Below are positions 5,545-13,299 of a DNA stretch of 15,093 nt, piece after piece. Under the pieces are notes generated by a model. The model was not told the origin of the DNA. It did no database searches and saw only the letters and a program-made list of their open reading frames with translations. The stretch is from SICB01 sp037132395. GTDB taxonomy: Bacteria > Patescibacteriota > Saccharimonadia > CAILAD01 > BJGX01. The position numbers and the translations under genes were made by a program. Location of the stretch: the NCBI GenBank assembly GCA_037132395.1, contig JBAXPC010000014.1, positions 1 to 15,093 on the forward strand. Reading direction: 5' to 3'. Position 1 is the first letter of the stretch, and every line of letters begins with the position of its first letter.

Positions 5545-6171
5545 GTGAAAGTAGCACTAACAAAGAAACAACGAAAAACCCTAGACTTCATAACAACCTT
5601 TATTGAACAAAAAGGCTACTCGCCGAGCTATCGCGAAATAGCCAACGGCCTCAAGCTTAATTCTGTTGCAACCGTAGCTCAGCATATCGAAACACTTGTC
5701 GAGAAAGGCTTTTTAGAAAAAGGTGTTAACTCCGCTCGATCACTAGTACCTGTTGAGGAGGTAGAGTCTTCCATCAATCAGCCTGGCATTGGACTACCCA
5801 TACTAGGCATGATTGCAGCTGGTAGCCCAATAGAGACAATCTCTGGTCACAAAGAGACGCTAGAGGTGCCAGCATTCATGGTTGGCTCTAAAAACTCCTA
5901 TGTACTGCAAGTGAAGGGCCAGAGCATGATAGAAGATGGCATACACGATGGCGACTATGTGGTTATCCAGGAAAAAGAGATACCCAGCAATGGCGACACT
6001 GTCGTTGCGCTCATCAATAATGGCGAAGCAACCCTAAAAAGATACTATAAAGAAAGCAACCGAATTCGCCTACAGCCCGCCAATGCCTCGATGGACCCAA
6101 TATATGTAGACTCTGGTACGCCAATTAAAATCCAGGGTGTACTAATAGGGCTTATTCGTAAGTACCAGTAG
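5545..6171 (+). CDS. lexA: LexA SOS repressor / self-cleaving S24 protease
   Basis: The 208-aa protein is typical LexA length. Residues 1-66 form the winged-helix DNA-binding domain (YSPSYREIANGLKLNSVATV). Residues 84-205 form the S24 latent peptidase domain. The self-cleavage bond is Ala92-Gly93 (MIAAGSP), the nucleophile Ser127 (KGQSMIEDG) and the general base Lys165 (EATLKRYY). RecA filaments would trigger cleavage after DNA damage and release target promoters. The GTG start at 5545 is fixed by AGGAGG 5 nt upstream. It is the only protein gene on the plus strand and is convergent with the membrane protein gene at 6193. The recognition helix could be tested against the GTTC repeat in its own promoter. 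Confidence 0.95.
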   Translation: MKVALTKKQRKTLDFITTFIEQKGYSPSYREIANGLKLNSVATVAQHIETLVEKGFLEKGVNSARSLVPVEEVESSINQPGIGLPILGMIAAGSPIETISGHKETLEVPAFMVGSKNSYVLQVKGQSMIEDGIHDGDYVVIQEKEIPSNGDTVVALINNGEATLKRYYKESNRIRLQPANASMDPIYVDSGTPIKIQGVLIGLIRKYQ

Positions 6172-6192
6172 CAGCAACGGTAGTACTGCTGT

Positions 6193-6783
6193 TTACTCTA
6201 GTATCTCTATCCAATCTATCAAAACCTTGAACAGGTAAAAATTAATACAAAAACCCATAAATCCACCTACTATCTGCGCTGCAGACATTAGCCAATCTTG
6301 TGAGGCCAATAAAATGCCGTCTGTCCAAAGGCTCGTAAAGTACGGCGCAGTTATATTGAGCGTCAATATTCCAAGGGCAATAATACCTGCCAGTAGCCCG
6401 GCCTGGACAATAGCTCGCTGTAGTTTATCGTGCTTGCTGGCTTGATTTATAAAACCCGCTGACACCTCAACCTCATTTTTAGCTTCGTAAAAAAATGAAT
6501 ATATAGACCATATTACACTATAAGCCACCAGACCAACCCCAGCCCAAAAAGTTACTAATGTAGCAGTATTAATAACTTTATTACTAGCAAAAACAGAGTC
6601 TATTTGGCTTTCAAAACTATTTTGGAGCCTAGAGTCTGTAAAAATACTATTTTGTGTAATTCTTAAAAATATCAGATTGGCTTCAAAGGTTAAGAAGACT
6701 ATAAAAACCAAGACAATCACTATCCACACTTCCCTTTTGGTGGGTAATAGTACTTTCTTATAATTTTGCTTTGATAGATGCAC
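6193..6783 (-). CDS. Four-helix membrane protein of unknown function
   Basis: A 196-aa integral membrane protein with hydrophobic segments at about 19-40, 72-98, 124-145 and 165-188. Polar loops at 41-71 and 99-123 contain no recognisable catalytic motif. I do not recognise the family. The start is taken as GTG at 6783. Only a weak AGGT precedes it, with AATACT 5 nt upstream, and TATAAT lies further upstream near 6817. The start is therefore less sure than the frame. It converges with lexA, with about 20 nt between stop codons. Confidence 0.7.
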   Translation of the reverse strand: MHLSKQNYKKVLLPTKREVWIVIVLVFIVFLTFEANLIFLRITQNSIFTDSRLQNSFESQIDSVFASNKVINTATLVTFWAGVGLVAYSVIWSIYSFFYEAKNEVEVSAGFINQASKHDKLQRAIVQAGLLAGIIALGILTLNITAPYFTSLWTDGILLASQDWLMSAAQIVGGFMGFCINFYLFKVLIDWIEILE

Positions 6784-6930
6784 TACCTAGTATTTCCGTT
6801 TCTTGTTTTAAAAATTATTATAGCTCTACTCTACTCTATTTGCTGATACCTCTCAAGCTTATAGATTAGTGAGTTCAAAAATATAGCTAGTTGGTTTATG
6901 AAAAAGTTTCGTTCCTGAGGTGGCGAATAT

Positions 6931-7623
6931 TTACAACTTTTTATAGATAATTAGGCTGACCGCCGTGGGGTTTCCCTGGGTAGACTCAGTGACCATGACA
7001 TTAATAAATGAGTCGCCCTTCTTTAGGGTTGTTGTGCTACTGCTACCAAAGTCATTGCTCGATGTACCTTCACCGCTTGTCCAGCCATTAGTAGCTAGAT
7101 TGGACTTGTAGTAAGCCTCTACCTTGCTTTTAGAGTCGGGGGTGTTGAAGGTGACAGTATAGGAACCATCTGTTTTGGACGATGCAATTATTTTGCCACC
7201 AGCGTAAATTGGTACATCGCTTGGGAAACCGTCCGGAACTACAGCGTTTCCTACCTCAACCGATTCCCCCTCTTTGTTTTTGACTTCTATTGTGCCCTTG
7301 TTGGTATCGACGCTTACACCGTTGTCCTTAGCATACTTGTTGGCAGAAAATATCAGCCCCGCAAACAACATAAATAATACAATGCACAGTAAAATAGTTA
7401 GCGAAGACACTACAAGCGCACCAACTGCCAATCCCTTGCCAGATTCTTTGCTTTTCTTGATTTGTGCTAAGGCTACTATCCCCAATACCAGACCTATCGG
7501 TGCCACTATAAATGCCATTACTAAGGCCGCCACTGCTATAGAGTTAGTTTTGTTTGTAGCAGTAGTACTAGCTACGCTTTCGTTTGAAGCTACCGCTTCT
7601 TTCTTTATTTTATCCGGTTCCAT
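6931..7623 (-). CDS. DUF4190-like membrane protein with unknown extracytoplasmic domain
   Basis: This 230-aa protein has a polar N-terminus, two membrane helices (about 26-55 and 66-92) around the basic turn AQIKKSKESGKG, and an external C-terminal domain (about 128-230). The C-terminal domain begins VVPDGFPSDVPIYAGGKIIA and ends SLIIYKKL. It may be one of the small alpha/beta domains often found on actinobacterial lipoproteins; I cannot name it. The N-terminal half is the same design as the protein at 2138-2830, while the external domains differ. This looks like one membrane module with exchanged outer domains. GGAGGTG lies 4 nt before the ATG, a strong Shine-Dalgarno. Confidence 0.75.
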   Translation of the reverse strand: MEPDKIKKEAVASNESVASTTATNKTNSIAVAALVMAFIVAPIGLVLGIVALAQIKKSKESGKGLAVGALVVSSLTILLCIVLFMLFAGLIFSANKYAKDNGVSVDTNKGTIEVKNKEGESVEVGNAVVPDGFPSDVPIYAGGKIIASSKTDGSYTVTFNTPDSKSKVEAYYKSNLATNGWTSGEGTSSNDFGSSSTTTLKKGDSFINVMVTESTQGNPTAVSLIIYKKL

Positions 7624-7676
7624 GCCACACCTCCGTGATTATTAAATAGTTTATAACCTCTATGTTAGCACTCTGC

Positions 7677-8822
7677 TCAGCTTTTAAAAGCCTGTACAAT
7701 CGCGTCAACGACTCCAACATCAAATACTCCAGGTATTATATTGTCTGATGTCGGGTTGGAGACTATGGCGGCTAGCGCATCGGCAGCCCTAAGCTTTATT
7801 TCGTCGGTTACAAAATTCGTCGAAGTTTCGATTGCACCTTTAAACATTCCCGGAAATACCAAAACGTTATTTATTTGGTTGGGGTAGTCTGAGCGGCCAG
7901 TAGCAACAACCTTGGCTCCGCCAGCTATTGCGTCCTCGGGGTTGATCTCTGGGGTTGGATTGGCCATCGCAAAGACTATCGAATCTTTGTTCATGAGCTT
8001 AATATCTTCACTGCTAAGCAGATTGGCCTGTGATAAGCCTAGTACTATATCGCTACCCTTAAGCGCGTCCTGAATATCACCAGACAAATCTGACTTGTTG
8101 GTTATAGCCAGTAAGGCTTGCTTGCTCGGGTCCAGGGCTTCTCTGCTGGAGCTAATGATGCCCTTGCTATCGATCATGATTATATCGCCTATTCCCCACT
8201 TATGTAGCAGTTTTGCAACACCGATTCCGGCGGCACCCGAACCAATAATTACTGCCTTGCAGTCAGACTTGTCCTTGCCAACGACCTTAAGGGCATTAAT
8301 AAGCCCCGCCATAACGGCAATCGCTGTGGCATGCTGGTCGTCATGAATTACGGGTATATCTAGCTCGTCATGAAGTCTGGTCTCGATCTCAAAGCATTTA
8401 GGGGCAGCTATGTCTTCGAGGTTGATACCTGCAAAAACAGGGGCGATGTTTTTGATTGTCATAATTATCTCTTCAGTATCTTGGGTATCTAAACAGATAG
8501 GAAAAGCATTGATGCCAGCGAGTTGCTTGAGTAGCATTGCTTTGCCCTCCATTACTGGCATCGCTGCCTCTGGCCCAACATTTCCTAGCCCCAGCACTGC
8601 CGAACCGTCCGAGATAACTGCTACCATATCTGATTTAATAGTTAGCTCTTTGGCACGGCTGGGGTCTTTTGCTAAAGCCCTAGAAACTGCGCCAACACCC
8701 GGTGTGTAATAAATACTCAAATCTTCATCTGTCAGCACTCGAGCCTTTGGCTCAACAACTATCTTGCCCTTCAACTCAAGGTGTTTTTTTATCGCTTCAT
8801 CATCAAAATTGTGTTTGTTCAT
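7677..8822 (-). CDS. NAD(P)-dependent malic enzyme
   Basis: The 381-aa protein matches the short bacterial malic enzyme without a phosphotransacetylase domain. It oxidatively decarboxylates malate to pyruvate. The catalytic Tyr39 (YYTPGVG) and Lys94 (MEGKA) are visible. The metal ligands lie in NLEDIA (134-139) and IHDDQHAT (159-166), and the dinucleotide site in GSGAAGIGVA (194-203). Asp218 at the end of the second Rossmann strand hints at NAD, but cofactor choice is uncertain. The ATG at 8822 has a perfect TATAAT 6 nt upstream and no Shine-Dalgarno. A pyruvate and NAD(P)H source suits a fermentative reduced genome. Confidence 0.95.
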   Translation of the reverse strand: MNKHNFDDEAIKKHLELKGKIVVEPKARVLTDEDLSIYYTPGVGAVSRALAKDPSRAKELTIKSDMVAVISDGSAVLGLGNVGPEAAMPVMEGKAMLLKQLAGINAFPICLDTQDTEEIIMTIKNIAPVFAGINLEDIAAPKCFEIETRLHDELDIPVIHDDQHATAIAVMAGLINALKVVGKDKSDCKAVIIGSGAAGIGVAKLLHKWGIGDIIMIDSKGIISSSREALDPSKQALLAITNKSDLSGDIQDALKGSDIVLGLSQANLLSSEDIKLMNKDSIVFAMANPTPEINPEDAIAGGAKVVATGRSDYPNQINNVLVFPGMFKGAIETSTNFVTDEIKLRAADALAAIVSNPTSDNIIPGVFDVGVVDAIVQAFKS

Positions 8823-8828
8823 AATATT

Positions 8829-8834
8829 ATTATA
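8829..8834 (-). promoter_or_regulatory. -10 box of the malic enzyme gene
   Basis: Perfect TATAAT, 6 nt from ATG; the clearest leaderless arrangement among the housekeeping genes here. Confidence 0.7.
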
Positions 8835-8868
8835 CTTTAAGAATTGCTCGGTTTGGTTAGTTAAGTGA

Positions 8869-9918
8869 TTACTTTTTAGAATATTTTCGGTCGAGGTAAT
8901 CCTTAGCTAAAATCTGCAATGAAGCTGCTATTGGTATGGCCACCAAGGCACCGACTAGCCCACCAAGGCTAGCGCCAAGCACTGCAGCAATACCGGCTAC
9001 TAGTGGTGATATGTTTACTGTTTTAGAAAATACAATTGGCTGGAGGATATTATTTTCGAGCTGTTGGTATACAAAGAAAAATATCGCTGTAGCAATTGCA
9101 GGAGTAATGCCGTTGTAGACCATCACAATGGCAATCGCAATTACGGAGGCCAGCAGGGCTCCAAACATTGGTATCAAGTCTAGCACCGCAACGGTAAATC
9201 CGAGTGCAACAGCAAATGGGTTTTTTAGTATAAGCAAAAATATCACTGCTGCACTACCAGCTATAAGGCTGGTTAGCAGATTTCCACTAACGTACCCGCT
9301 GACTGTTTTTTGCATCTTTCCGTACAGGCTCTTGCGGTGGGCTAGTTTGCTAGGGTCCTGGTATTTCCAGAACAAGCGGTGCCATTTTGGCCACTCTAAA
9401 ACCATAAAAAATGTCAGGACTAGGATTGTAAAAAAAGCCAGGACACTGCTAAATATATTGCTGAAGGTATTGATCACTCCCCCGCCTGTACTAGTAAAGA
9501 AAGTAGTAATCTTTTGGCCGTTTATGGAAAGGCTCTTAGGGATATCTGCACTATTTAGATAGTCTGAGAGCGGATTATGGGTACTCAAAAAATCCTTATA
9601 GTACGAGGGCAGGTTGTTGATAAGTTCACTAAACTGCTTGACTAACGGAGGGCCAAAAATTGCTATAACATATGCAATCAGAGATAGCGTCACTGTCACA
9701 ACCAGTAGCACCGCTAGCCCTCGGCTTCTCTTTGGGAGTTTGCTGCTGAGCCAATTTACTGGCGGCTCAAGTGCTAACGCCAAGAAAAATGATATTCCCA
9801 GCCAGACTAATTGCTTAGAAACTGATACGACCAGGAACATACCAACCACAAACAACAGAATTATAAGTAGAACTCTAAATATTGTTCGGTTGCTAATGTT
9901 ATTTATATCTGAATTCAT
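8869..9918 (-). CDS. AI-2E/PerM-family membrane transporter
   Basis: The 349-aa polytopic protein has paired N-terminal helices (about 13-50), a third at 67-90, an amphipathic region (95-145) and helices from about 150 onward. Family signatures are LDLIPMFG (246-253) and QQLENNILQP with ISPL (285-306). The C-terminal region is Gly-rich as usual. The family includes autoinducer-2 exporters and Na+/H+ antiporters; with no luxS or other context the substrate is unknown. The ATG at 9918 has TAGAAT 7 nt upstream. It lies downstream of the hydrolase gene and probably has its own transcript. Confidence 0.9.
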   Translation of the reverse strand: MNSDINNISNRTIFRVLLIILLFVVGMFLVVSVSKQLVWLGISFFLALALEPPVNWLSSKLPKRSRGLAVLLVVTVTLSLIAYVIAIFGPPLVKQFSELINNLPSYYKDFLSTHNPLSDYLNSADIPKSLSINGQKITTFFTSTGGGVINTFSNIFSSVLAFFTILVLTFFMVLEWPKWHRLFWKYQDPSKLAHRKSLYGKMQKTVSGYVSGNLLTSLIAGSAAVIFLLILKNPFAVALGFTVAVLDLIPMFGALLASVIAIAIVMVYNGITPAIATAIFFFVYQQLENNILQPIVFSKTVNISPLVAGIAAVLGASLGGLVGALVAIPIAASLQILAKDYLDRKYSKK

Positions 9919-9925
9919 ACCCTAC

Positions 9926-9931
9926 ATTCTA
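9926..9931 (-). promoter_or_regulatory. -10 box of the AI-2E-family gene
   Basis: TAGAAT, 7 nt before ATG. Confidence 0.5.
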
Positions 9932-9982
9932 CACTAAAATAAATTATTTTACTTTAATTGTTTTTTTTGAGGAGCGTTTTAT

Positions 9983-11254
9983 TCAGTTGCTAGCTGGGGT
10001 AATCGGTAACGGCTGGTTGCACGTTGGGGCTGTGGGTCTGCCATCGAATCTATCTCCCAGCCAGTTCATAACACTTGGAGCCACTACGCCCTGCAGTGCT
10101 ATGTGGCCAACATTGTTGAGCCAGAGCGAAGTTAAGTTAGAGCCGCCTTGGCAGGCTCGCTGTATGTACTGTGCTGTAGTGTTTGGTAATACCACCTGAT
10201 CTGTTAAGCTCTCTGCCACTAATAGGGGCTGCGAGGGGCTCAGCACTGGGGCAGTTTCTTTTGTGATGACACTTTTCCATTCAGGTAGCGTCATCAGAGA
10301 TTGGGTAAAAAACTTCTGACCAATTTTTGCCCTGATAATACCTCCAAGTGCTACATCCTTGATACAGGCCTCAGCTGTGGCCTGGTAGTTCTTGGCTCCA
10401 GGCTTAGTCAGGACTTGATCGGGGCTTAAACCTGGAAAATTGTCAGGCCAAGAAATAATAACTTCTGGGCCAATTAACCAGGAAACCGCAGTGTCTAATT
10501 GCTGAGTTAAGAGCGATTCGAGCTGTGCTGCTGGAGCCGATGCCGCTGTACCAACAAGCTGGTATTCTGGCATATAGCTCGATGCTAATCTGGCGCTAAA
10601 TAATGCCGAATGTCCCCCTTGGGAGTGGCCCCAAATCGCATAGCTATTACCAACGTTGGTACCAGGCAAATTTTTAGCAGCTCGCACGCTATTGAGTACA
10701 TCATGAGCTTCTGATTGGCCAACCAAGTAAGCTTCTATGCCGGGGGTACCAAAGCCGGCATAGTCGGTCGCTGTTACCACCCAGCCGCGAGCCATCATAG
10801 CATCGACCCAACCCATGCCAGTGTTGCCAATCGGATCTTTTTGGCGCGAAGGTGCACAGCTATCACCCATGCCCAATGTGCCATGTGCCCAGGCCATAAT
10901 AGGTCGCGGCGAAGCAGAAGGGGCAGATGGGGTGTATATCATACCCGATGTAAATGTATTGCTACCATCGGCACGCTGGGTCCTGTATAGTACTCGCTGC
11001 CCCGTACCGTTTTGGAGGCTCACCGTCACCGGCTCGGAGCGTATTATTTCGCCTTGCGGGCCAGTGTTGTTGAGCCCAGCAGTATCATAAAAACTGTTGA
11101 GGCCGTTTTGAAATGCGTCTCGCTGGAGCTTACCAACGACGTTGAGTACAATCAAAATAATAATCAACACAGCCAATAATAATGATGACGCTTTTAGCAG
11201 CTTGTGGCGCTTAAAAAATGTCTGCTTTTTTTTATTAAGCTTATGGTTTCGCAT
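9983..11254 (-). CDS. Membrane-anchored secretory-lipase-type alpha/beta hydrolase
   Basis: The protein is 423 aa. A basic N-terminus and one helix (about 22-41) anchor it, with the rest outside. The alpha/beta hydrolase core shows the oxyanion strand WAHGTLG (122-128), nucleophile Ser211 in GHSQGG, probable Asp352 (ESLTDQVV) and His384 (NVGHIA). Cysteines at 133, 297 and 368 and one near the C-terminus could form disulfides. The long insertion between the nucleophile and Asp, and the NxxG-rich N-terminal part, fit the secretory lipase (LIP, PF03583) family of fungi and actinobacteria. Substrates would be lipids or esters outside the cell. TAATAT lies 6 nt before the ATG. Confidence 0.85.
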   Translation of the reverse strand: MRNHKLNKKKQTFFKRHKLLKASSLLLAVLIIILIVLNVVGKLQRDAFQNGLNSFYDTAGLNNTGPQGEIIRSEPVTVSLQNGTGQRVLYRTQRADGSNTFTSGMIYTPSAPSASPRPIMAWAHGTLGMGDSCAPSRQKDPIGNTGMGWVDAMMARGWVVTATDYAGFGTPGIEAYLVGQSEAHDVLNSVRAAKNLPGTNVGNSYAIWGHSQGGHSALFSARLASSYMPEYQLVGTAASAPAAQLESLLTQQLDTAVSWLIGPEVIISWPDNFPGLSPDQVLTKPGAKNYQATAEACIKDVALGGIIRAKIGQKFFTQSLMTLPEWKSVITKETAPVLSPSQPLLVAESLTDQVVLPNTTAQYIQRACQGGSNLTSLWLNNVGHIALQGVVAPSVMNWLGDRFDGRPTAPTCNQPLPITPASN

Positions 11255-11260
11255 ATCTAC

Positions 11261-11266
11261 ATATTA
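11261..11266 (-). promoter_or_regulatory. -10 box of the hydrolase gene
   Basis: TAATAT, 6 nt before ATG. Confidence 0.55.
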
Positions 11267-11391
11267 TCACTATGCAAGCCAAAGCGGTATCATAACGGCG
11301 ATCGCAATGTATTGGATTTCAAAATTAATAATTAAAAACCAGCGTCTTTAATTTTTTCGCAGCCGATAGCCAAAATACTGTTGGCACAATT

Positions 11392-11634
11392 TTATTTATA
11401 CTTAATAGACCGGAATAAGCCTTTTTCTGGTTTATACACTATGTCGGGAAATTTTTCGACCAACTTCCAAACACAGCCGTTGACCGTTTTTGGGTGGTAG
11501 CCGCTATCTGAGATTTGAATTTGTTTTAGCAAATCTACCCACCGGATACCTTCTGGATGGGCCTCTATTAGTTCAATAGCCTTGGCGTTAATTCGACCAG
11601 TAACGGTATTTGGGTTGATACGGCTGTCGTTCAT
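11392..11634 (-). CDS. Small winged-helix-like protein (80 aa)
   Basis: A basic, soluble 80-aa protein. NAKAIELIEAHPEGIRWVDL forms a helix-turn-helix-like start, the middle YHPKTVNGCVWKLVEKFPD looks like the recognition helix, and the end YKPEKGLFRSIKY looks like a wing hairpin. This pattern suggests a DNA-binding winged helix, either a small regulator or a part of restriction-type systems. I cannot name the family. TATAAT lies exactly 6 nt before ATG. It sits at the edge of the accessory array, just downstream of the duplicated terminator. Confidence 0.7.
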   Translation of the reverse strand: MNDSRINPNTVTGRINAKAIELIEAHPEGIRWVDLLKQIQISDSGYHPKTVNGCVWKLVEKFPDIVYKPEKGLFRSIKYK

Positions 11635-11640
11635 AGCTAA

Positions 11641-11646
11641 ATTATA
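11641..11646 (-). promoter_or_regulatory. -10 box of the 80-aa protein gene
   Basis: TATAAT, 6 nt before ATG. Confidence 0.65.
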
Positions 11647-11666
11647 GCCTAGGCTGTAGTATCAAT

Positions 11667-11717
11667 CCAGAAATCATAAAAAATGCCCGAGACAAGCTCG
11701 GGAGTTTTTTATGGCTC
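11667..11717. terminator. Duplicated terminator, copy 1
   Basis: TGCCCGAG, loop, CTCGGG with A- and T-runs gives a strong bidirectional terminator. All 51 nt match 11864-11914 with about one change, so a whole unit was copied, not just a stem. Confidence 0.9.
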
Positions 11718-11869
11718 CGGTCATTCGACTCTGAGGGATGAGCCCTAAGGCTCAGACTCGAAGAGAGGCCGGAGTAGCACTTCGTGCACGCTTCCTCGCT
11801 TTCTCGGAATAAATTCCTGCGACAGCTCATCGCGAGCGAACCTACGGTTCAGTTCTGACTTCGCCAGAA
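11715..11869 (-). ncRNA. Candidate structured RNA: chain of five hairpins
   Basis: Between the two terminator copies lies about 150 nt without a credible gene. CTCCGG (11715-11720) pairs with CCGGAG (11769-11774), enclosing TCGACTCTGAG/CTCAGACTCGA (11725-11735 and 11751-11761, one mismatch). Small hairpins follow: GCAC-TTC-GTGC (11777-11787), GGAAT-AA-ATTCC (11806-11817), GAACC-TAC-GGTTC (11838-11850) and TTCTG/CAGAA (11853-11869). A minus-strand transcript would end at copy 1. The minus-strand end reads CCGGAGCCA followed by a terminator, which looks faintly like a tRNA 3' end, but no cloverleaf forms. It could also be a palindromic mobile scar. No promoter is clear. Confidence 0.4.
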
Positions 11870-11914
11870 ATCATAAAAAATGCCCGAGACAAGCTCGGGC
11901 GTTTTTTATGGCTC
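11864..11914. terminator. Duplicated terminator, copy 2
   Basis: Stem of about 16 bp on each side (CATAAAAAACGCCCGAG on the minus strand). It ends the DUF2087 operon 45 nt after its stop codon. Confidence 0.9.
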
Positions 11915-11938
11915 ACAACAATAGAGCAAGTTATAACT
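11910..11938 (-). repeat. Post-stop repeat, type 2, copy D
   Basis: 29 nt running from GGCTCACAAC to AAGTTATAACT on the plus strand. It matches 13467-13495 with two changes and sits 20 nt after the DUF2087 stop. Confidence 0.8.
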
Positions 11939-11958
11939 ATGATTAAGTCTGATTTCGG

Positions 11959-12222
11959 CTACTTTAATCTTTGATAATCAGTGCCACTTCTGTTTCGATC
12001 AAGGTATCCTCGTTCAAATAACTCTCTTCGCAGTAGTGGCCAGTCGCTGAATGTGTGCCACTGTTTTAAGACCTCATTAACTTCACGTTCGTGGTAGCTT
12101 CTATTAAACTCAAACTTAGTAGCCAAGAATGCAATCACTAACTCTTTGTATGCTTGTTTCTTGGGCCAAATGCACAAATGCCCTTCGTCGTTCAAAAAAC
12201 GTTTTAGGGTAGACTCGTTCAT
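11959..12222 (-). CDS. Stand-alone DUF2087 protein
   Basis: The 87-aa protein covers one DUF2087 domain: FLNDEGHLCIWPKKQAYKEL, a helix KFEFNRSYHEREVNEVLKQW, then RRELFERGYLDRNRSGTDY. In other bacteria this domain is often fused to a MarR/ArsR-type helix-turn-helix; here it is alone. Its function is unknown, perhaps regulatory. Its ATG overlaps the upstream kinase stop as ATGA, so it is coupled to that gene and is the last of a three-gene operon with two P-loop kinases. Confidence 0.85.
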   Translation of the reverse strand: MNESTLKRFLNDEGHLCIWPKKQAYKELVIAFLATKFEFNRSYHEREVNEVLKQWHTFSDWPLLRRELFERGYLDRNRSGTDYQRLK

Positions 12223-12698
12223 TGTACTGCTTCGACTATCTGTAGAATCTTTTCAACTACTTCTTCGGGCGTTAGGCTGGAGTTATCAATGATGTACCCA
12301 TACTCAGGTCTGGCAATCCCATCAACATAGTGAGCTTTTATGCGTTTTATTTCCCATTCAGTCAAAACACGGTCACCTCTTTGGCTGAGTGCGACATCAA
12401 GGCTAGGAGAAAGCGTAATGAATATCCGTTTCTCTTCATGGATTTCATGTTCAATTCGCTTATAATCCTCTTTCCTCACTACAAAATTTGCCACTACATC
12501 TTTCCCTGAAACTGTCGCAGAGTTTATAGCCTCTATGGCTAAATCTATGGCTAAATCAAGATGAGTGTAAATGTCGAATCCGGCAACTTTGTCGGTAAGA
12601 TCATCAACATTTATGTAAGTCCAGCCAAGGCGTTCAGCTAGAAGCTTAGATGTGGTCGTCTTCCCTGAATTAATGCTCCCGCTAATAAAAATCAACAT
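12219..12698 (-). CDS. P-loop kinase-like protein (159 aa)
   Basis: Walker A is GSINSGKT (7-14). The next strand carries VDDLTD (31-36), a substrate-side acidic pair. VVANFVV (69-75) is the core strand, QRGDR (105-109) a possible lid arginine region and EYGYIIDNSS the last strand. This is the shikimate/adenylate-kinase-like small kinase fold; the substrate is unknown. It starts 4 nt after the stop of the upstream kinase, has no Shine-Dalgarno and overlaps the DUF2087 gene by 4 nt, so it depends on the operon promoter at 13207-13212. Confidence 0.8.
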   Translation of the reverse strand: MLIFISGSINSGKTTTSKLLAERLGWTYINVDDLTDKVAGFDIYTHLDLAIDLAIEAINSATVSGKDVVANFVVRKEDYKRIEHEIHEEKRIFITLSPSLDVALSQRGDRVLTEWEIKRIKAHYVDGIARPEYGYIIDNSSLTPEEVVEKILQIVEAVQ

Positions 12699-12702
12699 TT
12701 AT

Positions 12703-13200
12703 TTAATAGCCCACGTCCTTCTTAATCATAGCGACCGTCTCATCTTCTGACATATTCTCGCTGATTTCTACCTCAAAATCATAACCCGATGGGCTTGGTG
12801 ACATGTACCATTTTTTCATTTCCTCTTCACTAAAATCATTTTTTTTGCGTCTTGTGTCATGTCTAGCCAAAGTTTCATTGAAAGAGATATTGAAATAGTA
12901 GATGTAATTATTATCTTGATGTTCATCGAGTATCTCATCGAATAGTTTTTTTGAGTGCGAAATATCGAATATACCATCAGCTATTACATCGTAGCCATTA
13001 CTGAGAGCTGATACTATCGCATCTTTCATCATTATGGCAGAGATTTCTCTGGCATTCTCTTGATCATGCAGGATATTATGCCGGAACATATCTTGCTCAA
13101 TTGTAGCTATATTCCTTGAACTCGAATCCTTGAGTCTTTTTGCGACTGTACTTTTGCCTGAACCAGAGGGACCCCGTAAAATTATCAGCTTTGTTTCCAT
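12703..13200 (-). CDS. AAA_33-type P-loop kinase (165 aa)
   Basis: Walker A is GPSGSGKS (10-17). EQDMFRH (35-41) fits the substrate-binding segment of zeta-toxin/chloramphenicol-phosphotransferase-like kinases. DVIADGIFD (70-78) is the core strand, and RHDTRRKK followed by EEEMKKWY matches the lid of small bacterial kinases in this family. Possible substrates are nucleosides, nucleotide sugars or small antibiotics; none is indicated. It leads a three-gene operon. GATAAT lies 6 nt before the ATG, with no Shine-Dalgarno. It has no antitoxin-like partner, so a zeta toxin role is not supported. Confidence 0.85.
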   Translation of the reverse strand: METKLIILRGPSGSGKSTVAKRLKDSSSRNIATIEQDMFRHNILHDQENAREISAIMMKDAIVSALSNGYDVIADGIFDISHSKKLFDEILDEHQDNNYIYYFNISFNETLARHDTRRKKNDFSEEEMKKWYMSPSPSGYDFEVEISENMSEDETVAMIKKDVGY

Positions 13201-13206
13201 AATTTA

Positions 13207-13212
13207 ATTATC
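13207..13212 (-). promoter_or_regulatory. -10 box of the kinase-DUF2087 operon
   Basis: GATAAT, 6 nt before the ATG at 13200. Confidence 0.55.
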
Positions 13213-13253
13213 GCATAATCTTAACTATTGTTTCAATTCTACTGTGGGTATAC

Positions 13254-13286
13254 AAAAAGTCAGAACCATATCTACAGTTCTGACTT
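13254..13286 (-). terminator. Terminator after the three-way-junction RNA
   Basis: Perfect 10-bp arms AAGTCAGAAC and GTTCTGACTT around a 10-nt loop. On the minus strand a T-run follows, so it would stop RNA made from 13432 toward 13300. Its 13-mer CAGTTCTGACTTC recurs at 11850-11862. Confidence 0.7.
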
Positions 13287-13299
13287 CATCTATTCCAGC

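Noticed and set aside
11711..11774. Degenerate tRNA ending CCA on the minus strand
   Set aside because: An acceptor-like stem and CCA can be drawn, but there is no T-arm, no anticodon arm and too few bases for a cloverleaf.
11642..11830. 62-aa minus-strand reading frame
   Set aside because: It runs through a terminator and a hairpin chain, has no start signal and a low-complexity Ser-rich product.
12703..13200. Zeta-type toxin of a toxin-antitoxin pair
   Set aside because: No small antitoxin gene precedes or follows it; its neighbours are another kinase and a DUF2087 protein.
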